Assembly (NCBI RefSeq): GCF_007830635.1
Contig: NZ_VLLA01000003.1
Span: 248,001-312,000 of the forward strand
DNA length: 64,000 nt
Source: Bradyrhizobium huanghuaihaiense
Lineage (GTDB): Bacteria; Pseudomonadota; Alphaproteobacteria; Rhizobiales; Xanthobacteraceae
Direction: 5' to 3'
Positions 49,829 through 57,637 of the stretch are shown in pieces. Each line of letters starts with the position of its first letter. Within the stretch, counting starts at the first letter, position 1. The notes under the pieces were generated by a model, which was not told where the DNA came from, did not search any database, and was given only the letters and a program-made list of their open reading frames with translations. Both the position numbers and the translations under genes were made by a program.

Positions 49829-51183
49829 GCCACCTCACCCGCCGCAATTTCCTCCAGCGAGCGGCCGCGCGTCGGCACCCCCATCAGCACGACGGTGACA
49901 GCCCCGAGCAGCAGCACGGTAGTCGTGACGCCGAACACGCCGCCGAAGCCGAAGTTCGGATAGAGATAGCCGACCAGGATCGGCGAGACGATCGCGCCGA
50001 TGCGGCCGATCGCGGAGGCGAGCCCGGCGCCAGTAGTCCTGACCGGCGTCGGGAACACCTCGGCTGTATAGGCATAGACGCCCGCATAGGTGCCGTTCAT
50101 GAACAGGGACAGGAAGATTCCCGCCGCCATGATCTGCTGGTCGCTCTGCGCGAAGGCAAGCCCGAGCGCGCTGATGCCGCCAAGCACCATGTAGGTCGCG
50201 ATCGTCGCCTGCCGGCCGATGCGCTCGTTGAAATAGGCGGCGCTGAAATAGCCGGGAATCTGCGCGCAATAGATCGCGATCGAATAGGCGAAGCTCTTGG
50301 TGATGCTCATGCCGTTCTGGACCAAGAGGCCGGGGATCCAGACGAAGAAGGAATAATAGCTGAAGGTGATCGCCAGCCACATGATCCAGGTCATGACGGT
50401 GATGCGCGCCTGGCGGGGCGCCACAAGCGCCGCGAAATTGGCCAGCAGCGTGCCACCGGTCCCGGTGGGTGCCGCGACTTCGACGACCGGCGGCGGCAGG
50501 GCACGGCCTTCGCGCGCAAAGCTCGCCTCGATCCGGTCGAGCACGGCTTCGGCTTCCTTCTCCCGTCCCCTGCTCTCCAGCCAGCGCGGCGATTCCGGCA
50601 GCGCCCGGCGCCACCACAACAGCATGACGACCGGCACCGCGGTGATCACCAGCACGATGCGCCAGCCGTTGTCATACGAAGGCACGATGAAGTAACCGAG
50701 CAACGCGGCGGCGACGAAGCCGAAGGAGAAGAAGCCGGCGAGCGCGCCGGTGAAGCTGCCGCGGTAACGCCGCGCCACGAACTCCGCGAGATAGGGCGCG
50801 ATGATCGCGCTCTCCGCGCCGGTGCCCATGCCGGCGACGACGCGCGCGGCGAAGAAGGACGGCCATGCGTCGACCATCGCGCTGACGATGGAGGCCGCGC
50901 AATAGAGCGCCAGCGCCGACATCATCACCGCACGGCGGCCGATGAGGTCGCCCAGCGTACCCGCCAGCAACGCGCCGAACAGGAAGCCGATATAGGTGCT
51001 GCTGCCGAGCACGCCGATCTGCACGCTCGTCAGATTCCACGCCGTGCGCAGCACCGGCAGGATGAAGGCCAGCACCGCCGCGTCCATCGCGTCGAACATG
51101 TAGCCGAGCCCGCCCATCAGCAGCAGATGCGTGTGGAAGCGTGCGAACGGAAGGCGCTCGATGCGCGCCGATATCATCGACAT
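49825..51183 (-). CDS. MFS transporter, aromatic acid/H+ symporter-like
   Basis: The 452-residue protein has about twelve membrane helices. The N-terminal half contains GYMFDAMDAAVLAF, an AAHS-type opening, GALLAGTLGDLIGRRAVM (the loop between helices 2 and 3) and GMGTGAESAI; the centre has a cytoplasmic loop with RWLESRGREKEAEAVL. Start could be ATG 51183 or 51177. It imports an organic anion or aromatic acid with protons. It is the first gene of the operon with GAF and amidohydrolase and is divergent from a LysR gene. Confidence 0.92.
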   Translation of the reverse strand: MSMISARIERLPFARFHTHLLLMGGLGYMFDAMDAAVLAFILPVLRTAWNLTSVQIGVLGSSTYIGFLFGALLAGTLGDLIGRRAVMMSALALYCAASIVSAMVDAWPSFFAARVVAGMGTGAESAIIAPYLAEFVARRYRGSFTGALAGFFSFGFVAAALLGYFIVPSYDNGWRIVLVITAVPVVMLLWWRRALPESPRWLESRGREKEAEAVLDRIEASFAREGRALPPPVVEVAAPTGTGGTLLANFAALVAPRQARITVMTWIMWLAITFSYYSFFVWIPGLLVQNGMSITKSFAYSIAIYCAQIPGYFSAAYFNERIGRQATIATYMVLGGISALGLAFAQSDQQIMAAGIFLSLFMNGTYAGVYAYTAEVFPTPVRTTGAGLASAIGRIGAIVSPILVGYLYPNFGFGGVFGVTTTVLLLGAVTVVLMGVPTRGRSLEEIAAGEVA

Positions 51184-51283
51184 GAAAGTCCCCCTCTGAT
51201 GTCACGGGCCCGGCGCGCCGCTCGGGAGGGAACCATAGACAAAGTGACATTATCGTCATAATTTATAATCATGATCTGATATA

Positions 51284-51295
51284 TCACCATGGTGA
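51284..51295. promoter_or_regulatory. 12-bp palindrome at the LysR start
   Basis: TCACCATGGTGA is a perfect dyad ending at the LysR start codon. About 30 bp upstream, TGACATTATCGTCA is a second dyad (TGAC/GTCA). One or both may be LysR binding sites in the divergent control region. Confidence 0.45.
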
Positions 51296-52219
51296 ATGTT
51301 CGTGTCGTTCCGCGCGCTCGACCTCAACCTTCTGAAAGTCTTCGAGGCGCTGATGACCGAGGGCAGCGTCACGCGTGCCGCAAATGCGTTGCGGATGACC
51401 CAGCCCGCCGTCAGCAACGCGCTCGCGCGGCTGCGCGATGCGCTCGGCGATCCCCTGTTCGTGCGCGCCGGCACCGGCATCCGCCCGACCCAACGCGCCG
51501 TGGTGCTGTGGGAGCCGATCGGCGAGGCCCTGGAAAGCGTCCGCGGTGCGCTCGACGAGCAGGTGTTCGATCCCGCACGTGCACAGACCGAATTCAGCCT
51601 GTCGATGTCGGACTACGTCTCCTCGCTGGTGATGCCGAACCTGCTCGCCCATCTCGGCAAGGTTGCGCCGAAGTCGCGCGTCCACACCGTGCCCAACACC
51701 GTCGTCGAGATCGCCGACCAGCTCGAGGACAACAGGGTGGACTGCGTGCTCAGCGTCTATGTCAACGAGGCGCAACAGCCGGCCGCCATTCGCTCGCGCT
51801 CGCTGTGGACGGTCGACTACGCCTGCTTCATGCGACGCGGCCATCCGCTCGCCGCCCAGAAACGGCTGAGCACGCGCACCTTCCTCAACGCAGGACATGT
51901 CGACGTGAGCCTCGCCGGCAAGACCATGCCGTCCTACGACCTCTTCCTCGCCTCGCGCGGGCTGTCGCGCAATCTGGTCGCGACCGTCAATCATTACAGC
52001 GCCGCCTACGAGGTCGTGCGCCAATCCGACCTGATCGCCGTGCTGCCGAGCGACCTGCGCTCGCAATCCCGGCACGCGCCACAGCTGCACGCCATGCCGC
52101 TTCCGCTCAAGGCGCCGCCGCGGATCGTCAGCCTGTTCTGGCACCAGCGCAACGACACCGTGCCGGCGCAGCGCTGGCTGCGCGAAACCCTGGTCGAGAT
52201 GTTCGCCAGATCCGACTGA
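51296..52219 (+). CDS. LysR family transcriptional regulator
   Basis: The 307-residue protein starts with an LysR winged helix-turn-helix (LDLNLLKVFEALMTEGSVTR, then AANALRMTQPAVSNALARLR) and continues as a periplasmic-binding-protein-like effector domain (about 95-300, FSLSMSDYVSSLVMPNLL). The NodD/SyrM-like LNLLKVF opening is common to many members. It lies divergent from the MFS-GAF-amidohydrolase operon and probably controls it in response to the imported compound. Confidence 0.95.
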   Translation: MFVSFRALDLNLLKVFEALMTEGSVTRAANALRMTQPAVSNALARLRDALGDPLFVRAGTGIRPTQRAVVLWEPIGEALESVRGALDEQVFDPARAQTEFSLSMSDYVSSLVMPNLLAHLGKVAPKSRVHTVPNTVVEIADQLEDNRVDCVLSVYVNEAQQPAAIRSRSLWTVDYACFMRRGHPLAAQKRLSTRTFLNAGHVDVSLAGKTMPSYDLFLASRGLSRNLVATVNHYSAAYEVVRQSDLIAVLPSDLRSQSRHAPQLHAMPLPLKAPPRIVSLFWHQRNDTVPAQRWLRETLVEMFARSD

Positions 52220-52355
52220 GCCCACCGGTTCGATGAAGAATCGGAAACGATGGCTTTCCCGGATCAGCATTGTCGGAGCCGCCTCCCCGCCATAGCTGCA
52301 CGGCGACTATTTCCCTCCCATGACGGGCCTTTCGCGCCCCGCAGAGACCTCACCG

Positions 52356-53387
52356 ATGACCGCACCGCTCGAATTCGGACTGGACACCTTTGGCGACGTC
52401 ACCAGGGACGCCTCCGGCGCGATGCTTCCGCACGCACAGGTGATCCGCAACGTCGTCGACGAAGCCGTGCTGGCCGACGAGCTCGGGCTCGACTTCATCG
52501 GCCTCGGCGAGCATCACCGCGCCGATTTCGCGATCTCCTCACCGGAGACCGTGCTCGCCGCGATCGCCGCGCGCACAAAACACATCCATCTCGGCTCGGC
52601 CGTGACGGTGCTGAGCTCGGACGATCCGATCCGCGTGTTCCAGCGCTTTGCAACGCTCGACGCGCTTTCGAACGGCCGCGCCGAGGTGATCCTCGGCCGC
52701 GGCTCGTTCACTGAATCCTTTCCGCTGTTCGGCTTCGACCTGCGCAAATACGAAGAGCTGTTCGAGGAGAAGCTCGACCTGTTCGCGGCACTCTTGTCGC
52801 AGCAGCCGGTGACCTGGCAGGGCAAGCTGCGTCCGCCGCTGAGGGACCAGCTGGTCTATCCGCCGGTCGAGAACGGCCGGCTCAAGACCTGGATCGGCGT
52901 CGGCGGCAGTCCGCAATCGGTGGTGCGTGCCGCACATTACGACCTCCCCCTGATGCTCGCGATCATCGGCGGCGATCCCGCGCGCTTTGCGCCCTACGTC
53001 GATCTCTATCACCGCGCCTTCAAGGAGTTCGGCCGCCCGGCGCAGCCGATCGGCGTGCACTCGCCCGGCTACGTCGCCGAGACGGATGCACAGGCGCGCG
53101 AGGAGCTGTGGCCCGATTACAAGGCCATGCGCGACCGCATCGGCAAGGAGCGCGGCTGGCCGCCGATGGGCCGCGACGAATTCGTGAACGAGGCCGAGCA
53201 CGGCTCGCTCTATGTCGGCTCGCCGGAGACGGTGGCGCGCAAGATCGCGAAGACCGCGAAGGCGCTCGGCATTTCGCGGTTCCAGCTGAAATATTCTGCC
53301 GGGCCGTTGCCGCACGAGAAGCTGATGAAGAGCATCGAGCTCTATGGGCGGAAGGTGGTGCCGCTGGTGCGGGAGATGATGGGGTAG
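52356..53387 (+). CDS. LLM class flavin-dependent oxidoreductase
   Basis: From ATG 52356 the product is 343 residues (52320 would add 12). It is a luciferase-like TIM-barrel: LEFGLDTFGDV, LGLDFIGLGEHHRADFA with the histidine pair, TKHIHLGSAVTVLSSDDP, and GRAEVILGRGSFTESFPLF. Such enzymes oxidise substrates with FMNH2 or F420 and oxygen. No reductase gene is adjacent. It is on the same strand as the LysR gene, 137 bp downstream, and precedes the convergent rlmB. Confidence 0.92.
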   Translation: MTAPLEFGLDTFGDVTRDASGAMLPHAQVIRNVVDEAVLADELGLDFIGLGEHHRADFAISSPETVLAAIAARTKHIHLGSAVTVLSSDDPIRVFQRFATLDALSNGRAEVILGRGSFTESFPLFGFDLRKYEELFEEKLDLFAALLSQQPVTWQGKLRPPLRDQLVYPPVENGRLKTWIGVGGSPQSVVRAAHYDLPLMLAIIGGDPARFAPYVDLYHRAFKEFGRPAQPIGVHSPGYVAETDAQAREELWPDYKAMRDRIGKERGWPPMGRDEFVNEAEHGSLYVGSPETVARKIAKTAKALGISRFQLKYSAGPLPHEKLMKSIELYGRKVVPLVREMMG

Positions 53388-53396
53388 CCCTCGAGG

Positions 53397-54224
53397 CTAC
53401 TTCATCAGCCCAAGCCGGCTTGCGCCGACATAGAGCGAGAGTACGGCGGCGTTGGAGACGTTGAGGCTCTTGATCTCGCCCGGCATGTCGAGCCGCGCCA
53501 CGACGCTGCAGGTCTCGCGGGTCAATTGCCTGAGGCCCTTGCCCTCGGCGCCGAGAACCAGCGCAAGCGGCTCGCGCAGTGCGACGTCCGAAAGGTTCTC
53601 GGTGCCTTCGCTGTCAAGGCCGACGGTCTGGAAGCCGCGCTCGTTGAGCGCGGTCAGCGCGCGGGCGAGGTTTTGCACGGTCACCATTGGCACGAGCTCA
53701 AGCGCACCCGAGGCGGCTTTCGCGAGCACGCCGGTGGCTTCCGGACTATGGCGCGCCGTGGTGACGATCGCCTTCACCGCGAAGGCTGCGGCCGAGCGCA
53801 GGATGGCCCCGACATTGTGCGGATCGGTGATCTGGTCGAGCACCAGCACCATGCCTTCCTGCTTCAGGGTCTCGATGTCGGGCGAAGGCAGCGGATCGGC
53901 TTCGGCGAGCAGGCCCTGATGCACGGCGTCGGGCGACAGCAGGCGGTCGATCTCCTGGGGCCGGACGATCTCGGGCGTGACGCGGGTCTCGATGTTCTCC
54001 TCCGCGAGCCGCCGGGCGGCGTTCTCGGTCAGCGTCAGCTTGCGGATCCGCCGCGCAGGATTGGCCAGAGCCATGGTGACGGTGTGCCAGCCATAGAGGA
54101 TGACCGGTCCCTCGCCGTGCGAATCGCGGTCGCGCCAGGCCGGGCGGCCGGCCGATTTTCCGGGCCTGTTGAAGGGCTTAGCCCCGCCGCGGGAGCCCCT
54201 CGGGGCGAATTTTTTGTCCTTCAT
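53397..54224 (-). CDS. rlmB: 23S rRNA 2'-O-methyltransferase RlmB-like
   Basis: From ATG 54224 the product is 275 residues. A basic, disordered N-terminus (MKDKKFAPRGSRGG) precedes the L30e-like substrate-binding domain (VILYGWHTVTMALAN) and the SPOUT domain with LDQITDPHNVGAILRSAAAF (N-x-x-A-x-x-R), LVLGAEGKGLR and IKSLNVSNAAVLSLY, the three TrmH/SpoU motifs. It methylates the ribose of G2251 in the E. coli numbering. It lies next to tRNA-Tyr, as in many alphaproteobacteria. Confidence 0.95.
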   Translation of the reverse strand: MKDKKFAPRGSRGGAKPFNRPGKSAGRPAWRDRDSHGEGPVILYGWHTVTMALANPARRIRKLTLTENAARRLAEENIETRVTPEIVRPQEIDRLLSPDAVHQGLLAEADPLPSPDIETLKQEGMVLVLDQITDPHNVGAILRSAAAFAVKAIVTTARHSPEATGVLAKAASGALELVPMVTVQNLARALTALNERGFQTVGLDSEGTENLSDVALREPLALVLGAEGKGLRQLTRETCSVVARLDMPGEIKSLNVSNAAVLSLYVGASRLGLMK

Positions 54225-54431
54225 GGGCTCGCTTGTGTCACGGGTGCCGGAATATGGCAATTTGGGTGCCTTCAGGGGCGATTTTAGCTGTTCGCCTCGG
54301 TTGACTTTGCCCCACCGCTTCGCCCATAAACGCGCCCGGTCGCGCCCCCATCCGGGCTGTCGCGGCCTTCACGTTCCATGGCCGTCTTCGGTCCGCCGGC
54401 AAGGTCCGGCCCGATTGTGCTGCCGTCGAGC

Positions 54432-54517
54432 GGGGGAGTGTCCCGAGTGGCAAAGGGAGCTGACTGTAAATCAGCCGCCTCATGGCTTCGCAGGTTCGAG
54501 TCCTGCCTCCCCCACCA
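54432..54517 (+). tRNA. tRNA-Tyr (GTA anticodon)
   Basis: An 86-base class II tRNA with a long variable arm: acceptor GGGGGAG/CTCCCCC, anticodon loop CTGTAAA (GTA, tyrosine), variable arm around GCCTCATGGCTTCG, TpsiC arm GGTTCGAGTCC and encoded CCA. It is transcribed away from rlmB. Confidence 0.97.
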
Positions 54518-54590
54518 GCCTTCGCTCGCTTCGCGAGCTACGGCTAGGCAAGCCAGTTCAGAACATCATTGAGCGAAGCGAGCGAAGGCT
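54517..54590. repeat. 18-bp inverted repeat abutting tRNA-Tyr
   Basis: AGCCTTCGCTCGCTTCGC (54517-54534) and GCGAAGCGAGCGAAGGCT (54573-54590) are exact reverse complements separated by 38 bp. The left arm begins at the last A of tRNA-Tyr. It could terminate or mature the tRNA transcript, and may be a mobile REP-like unit inserted at the tRNA end. Confidence 0.8.
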
Positions 54591-54646
54591 GCCCCGCCGT
54601 AGCCGGTAGGCGTAGGCGGGCTGACGGCCAAGCGCAAAACAGAAAA

Positions 54647-54679
54647 GCAAAACGCCCGTCCGCATCGTGCGAACGGGCG
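54647..54679 (-). terminator. rho-independent terminator of the Gly/Tyr-rich protein gene
   Basis: On the minus strand CGCCCGT pairs with ACGGGCG (54673-54679 with 54653-54659), followed by TTTTG and a T-rich run. It lies 28 bp beyond the stop of the leftward gene at 54707. Confidence 0.75.
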
Positions 54680-54706
54680 CTTCGCAAATCTCAACCGATC
54701 AGACGA

Positions 54707-55186
54707 TCAGTAGTAGCGGCGCAGCACGCGGTGACCGCCATAGTACGGCGCGTGACGGTGGGCATAGCCATAGCGCGGGCCGTAGCCGTAGTGCGTGCGC
54801 GGCAGATAGCCGTAGCGCGGGCCGTAGCCGTAGCGATACGGACGGTAGTACGGGCGGTGATAGGACGCGGCGCGATAGCCATAGCCGTAGCCGTAATTGG
54901 CGGGCGCGACGACCGCGTCCTCACGATAGGTCGGATACGGCGCGAAGGCGCCCGGGCCGGTGTAGGTCGGGCCCTGGTTGACGTAATAGTACTGCGTGGT
55001 CGGCTCAGCGAGACGCTCATAGGCGCCATAGCCGTAGCCATAACCATAGCCGCCGCAGCCGGTGTTGCAGCCGGTATAGACCGGTGCAACCGGCGCGCAC
55101 GTGCTGAAGCCGCAGGCCGCGGCAGGCGCAGCCCCGACGAACATCACGGCAGCCGCCGCGACCAGTCCCGAAATCATTTGACGCAT
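54707..55186 (-). CDS. secreted Gly/Tyr/Arg-rich protein
   Basis: The 159-residue product has an AGGAGAG site, a signal peptide ending PAAACG, two cysteines early, then repeats of GYGYGYGY-type sequence and RYGYGPRYGY repeats with many arginines and histidines. Low-complexity secreted proteins like this are common in rhizobia; they may form surface or wall-associated material or bind metal through histidines. Function is unknown. It is the first of three neighbouring small secreted proteins. Confidence 0.75.
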   Translation of the reverse strand: MRQMISGLVAAAAVMFVGAAPAAACGFSTCAPVAPVYTGCNTGCGGYGYGYGYGAYERLAEPTTQYYYVNQGPTYTGPGAFAPYPTYREDAVVAPANYGYGYGYRAASYHRPYYRPYRYGYGPRYGYLPRTHYGYGPRYGYAHRHAPYYGGHRVLRRYY

Positions 55187-55253
55187 TACTCTCTCCTGTT
55201 GATATCCGTTTGTTGGATTTTGTCTTGGATCTTGTCTTGGATTTTGACGCTTC

Positions 55254-55739
55254 TTAACCCGGCGGCTTGCCGGGGATCTCTACATGCGGCCGAGGCCGGG
55301 GACGCCGCGGACGGTCGTTGATCTCAGGCGCGTAGATCACCGGCGGCGGATCGACGGGCACGTCCATCTGTGCCGGCAGCGGCGCGGACGATGCGCCCCA
55401 GCTCTGGTGGTAGCTCTCGGCAGGCTTGGGCAATTTGCGGTTCGCGGGCGGCTCGACCTCGAGCCGGCCGTAGCCGGGCCGCAAGCCGAGCGTCGGATAA
55501 TAATGGCCGACGTCGGAGGGCTGCCGCTCGGCGATATAGCGTCCGCCATAGATCGTCGGCTGCACCTGGATGTTCTTGCCGAGGCCCCAGACACCTTCGA
55601 CGACGGTGTAGGACGCATCGATATTGTTGATGATGATGGGCACGCCGGGACGGCCGGGCACGACAATGTCGAAACCGCCGCCGGCCAACGCCGTCGCGGG
55701 CAGTCCGATCAGAATGGCAGCGAGCGCCACAGCGCGCAT
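55254..55739 (-). CDS. secreted hypothetical protein with proline-rich tail
   Basis: The 161-residue product has a signal peptide (ending ATALAGG), a middle region with VVPGRPGVPIIINNI, KNIQVQPTIYGGRYIAE and YYPTLGLRPGYGRLE, and a proline- and arginine-rich tail (PRRPRPRPHVEIPGKPPG). The middle part appears to be a small beta-sheet domain. I recognise no named family. It is on the same strand as the Gly/Tyr-rich gene, 67 bp upstream of it. Confidence 0.7.
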   Translation of the reverse strand: MRAVALAAILIGLPATALAGGGFDIVVPGRPGVPIIINNIDASYTVVEGVWGLGKNIQVQPTIYGGRYIAERQPSDVGHYYPTLGLRPGYGRLEVEPPANRKLPKPAESYHQSWGASSAPLPAQMDVPVDPPPVIYAPEINDRPRRPRPRPHVEIPGKPPG

Positions 55740-56045
55740 GAGAAGGCCCCGGTTATCCGGAACACAACCTAACCGATCGCAACAGGGAGAGGGTTAAGGC
55801 CTGCTCACCAAATTCCGGTAAGCCTAACGCGTAAGGATCGAGAGCTGCTCAAATGCCGAGAGGCACGCTAGCGAAGCGTTAACGGGGCGCAAACTCACGG
55901 CACGCGCCGGAGCGAGCAAGGTTGCGCGGCCCAAATCTCACATCCTGGGCGGGCTCACGTCGATGTGACCCTTCGCGCGAGAATCCGCGGAACGACTGCC
56001 AGAGGTCGCACTTAGCACAGGTCTCAACAACATGGAGAAAATGCC
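55740..56045. other. intergenic stretch, divergent promoter region
   Basis: About 300 bp separate two divergent secreted-protein genes. It contains runs such as GTTAACGGGGCGC and CTAACGCGTAAGG but no gene, repeat or clear hairpin. Promoters for both genes are expected here. Confidence 0.4.
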
Positions 56046-56498
56046 ATGACGAGCCCAAGGCTTCTTGGCTTGGCCGCAATCGTCGCGTCCACGCTGGCAA
56101 CACCGGTCTTCGCGCAAACGACGGTTGACAATTCGGGCCGCTGCACGGGGCTATTCCAGGATCCCAATTGCCAGAATCTCGGTCCCGCCAATTCCACCAC
56201 CGACCGCGCCTATCGCCGCCGCCATATGGCCCGCAACCAGGTGAATCCGAACGATGGACGTCAATCGGGCTTCTGGCCGCTCGATACGGCGGGCGCAGTG
56301 GCTGGCGCGGCGGTCGGAACCGCAGCAACGGTCGCCGCCGCGCCATTCCAGGGCTGGGGTAACTCCTACGCGAGCTACGACCGCGGCGGCCCCGGCTGGA
56401 ACGGCAATTGGGACGCCTATGCGGCCCGTAACGGCATCGTCTGCAGGCCCGGCACCTGGGTCAAGGGCGAAGACGGCCGGCGGCACCTCTGCCAGTAA
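56046..56498 (+). CDS. secreted hypothetical protein
   Basis: The 150-residue product, preceded by GGAGAAAATGCC, has a signal peptide ending VFAQ. The mature part has cysteines in GRCTGLFQDPNCQNLG and near the end (GIVCRPGTWVKGEDGRRHLCQ without its last residues is the pattern), which could form disulfides, and a hydrophobic middle segment (AGAVAGAAVGTAATVAAA). The C-terminal PGTWVKGEDGRRHLC pattern recurs in small rhizobial envelope proteins. Function is unknown. Confidence 0.7.
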   Translation: MTSPRLLGLAAIVASTLATPVFAQTTVDNSGRCTGLFQDPNCQNLGPANSTTDRAYRRRHMARNQVNPNDGRQSGFWPLDTAGAVAGAAVGTAATVAAAPFQGWGNSYASYDRGGPGWNGNWDAYAARNGIVCRPGTWVKGEDGRRHLCQ

Positions 56499-56526
56499 GG
56501 CCCTTCTCCATCGGGTTGAACGATTT

Positions 56527-56552
56527 CAGGCGGCCCGATGGGCCGCCTGTTT
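56527..56552 (+). terminator. rho-independent terminator
   Basis: CAGGCGGCCC and GGGCCGCCTG (56527-56536, 56540-56549) form a 10-bp stem with a GAT loop, followed by TTT. It follows the secreted-protein gene by 28 bp. Confidence 0.85.
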
Positions 56553-56666
56553 CATGCCGGTGCGATGCCGCCTTCGGGTTCTGGCACTTTCCACCCAAGT
56601 CTGATATTGCGGCGCGCACAGGCGGACGGCCCCGGCGCATGCCGGCCCTGCCCGCTTTCCAGCGTC

Positions 56667-56741
56667 GCCGGCTTAGCTCAGCGGTAGAGCAGCGGTTTTG
56701 TAAACCGAAGGTCGGGGGTTCAATCCCCTCAGCCGGCACCA
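56667..56741 (+). tRNA. tRNA-Thr (TGT anticodon)
   Basis: A 75-base cloverleaf: acceptor GCCGGCT/AGCCGGC, D-arm TAGCTCAGCGGTAGAG, anticodon loop TTTGTAA (TGT, threonine), TpsiC arm GGTTCAATCC and encoded ACCA end. Confidence 0.96.
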
Positions 56742-56838
56742 TTGGTTTAGCCGACACCTCGTCGTGCCCTGACACAAGAACTAAATCATCAGTCCGGCGT
56801 TATCCTCGAACATAGAGCCGTCTCGCGGAGGTCTAGCG

Positions 56839-57066
56839 ATGGACCCGAATGATCGAGCAGCCTTAGCCCTATCCGCTGTCGCCTTGGCCATCGCCATCGT
56901 GGTTGCATCGACAGTGACGTTGGAGCGCGTCAATACCCGCACCGCCAGCAACGACGCACCTCCCGGAACGGTCGGACTTGCCAGGCCTCACCCGCCGCTG
57001 GACCGTGCTCCCGGTGAACCGATACAGACAACAGGAACGCCGTCCAACGCAAGGCAGCGTCCGTGA
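56839..57066 (+). CDS. small membrane-anchored protein
   Basis: The 75-residue product, with GGAGG at a good distance, has one hydrophobic helix (ALSAVALAIAIVVASTVTL) and a proline-rich polar tail (LARPHPPLDRAPGEP). I recognise no family. It is 98 bp downstream of tRNA-Thr. Confidence 0.55.
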   Translation: MDPNDRAALALSAVALAIAIVVASTVTLERVNTRTASNDAPPGTVGLARPHPPLDRAPGEPIQTTGTPSNARQRP

Positions 57067-57109
57067 CCGAACACCGGCCGCGCCGGCACCAGCGCTCGAT
57101 ACCCGCGCC

Positions 57110-57516
57110 TCAGCCTGAACTCTTCCGCGCACTGCTCTGTTCGAAGTGCTCGACGGCCGTGCCGCCGATCTCGACCCAGGCTCGAACACCGATCTGACGG
57201 GCGCCGGAAAATCCGGGTCCGCGATGACGCCGACGGCGACGCCAATCATCGCCGGCAGATTGTCGGCTTGCCAGTAGACCGTTGAACCGCAGTCGGGACA
57301 AAAATGGCTCCGGACCTTGCCGCCGCTTGCGGCGGCGCGAACATATTCCTTCGGTGCGCCGGAGATCGTGACGGCTTCGACCGGGTAGAACGCACCGACA
57401 CCGAACGGTGCCCCGGTTCGCCGCTGGCAGTCGATGCAATGACAGGCCGCGACCAGCCTGGTCGGTCCCGGAAGCGAAAGTGAAACAGCGCCGCAACTGC
57501 ATCTGGCCTCGATCAT
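57110..57516 (-). pseudogene. GFA family (CENP-V/GFA) protein, frameshifted near its 3' end
   Basis: From ATG 57516 the reading is a typical GFA protein: RCSCGAVSLSL, ACHCIDCQRRTGAPFG and SHFCPDCGSTVYW, each with zinc-binding cysteines, to about DPDFPAPVRSVFEP. The expected ending then continues in another frame (AWVEIGGTAVEHFEQSS and stop at 57110), exactly the usual family C terminus. The original frame instead runs on for dozens of non-GFA residues. A small deletion or insertion near 57,178 explains this. It could also be a sequencing error. GFA proteins are glutathione-dependent or related formaldehyde-binding proteins. Confidence 0.75.
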
Positions 57517-57637
57517 CGAATTTGCCTCCCTTTGCCGAATGCAATTTGAAGGAGCAGCGCCGCTCACCCTCCGTCGTCGATGAGGCAAGCTCGAGCCGGG
57601 TCCCGGACGCAGCGCTGGGAAAGACCCCGTGACGCCC

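Noticed and set aside
54740..54960. CRISPR-like short repeats
   Set aside because: The repeats are codon repeats for Gly-Tyr and Arg-Tyr in a secreted protein, without regular spacers.
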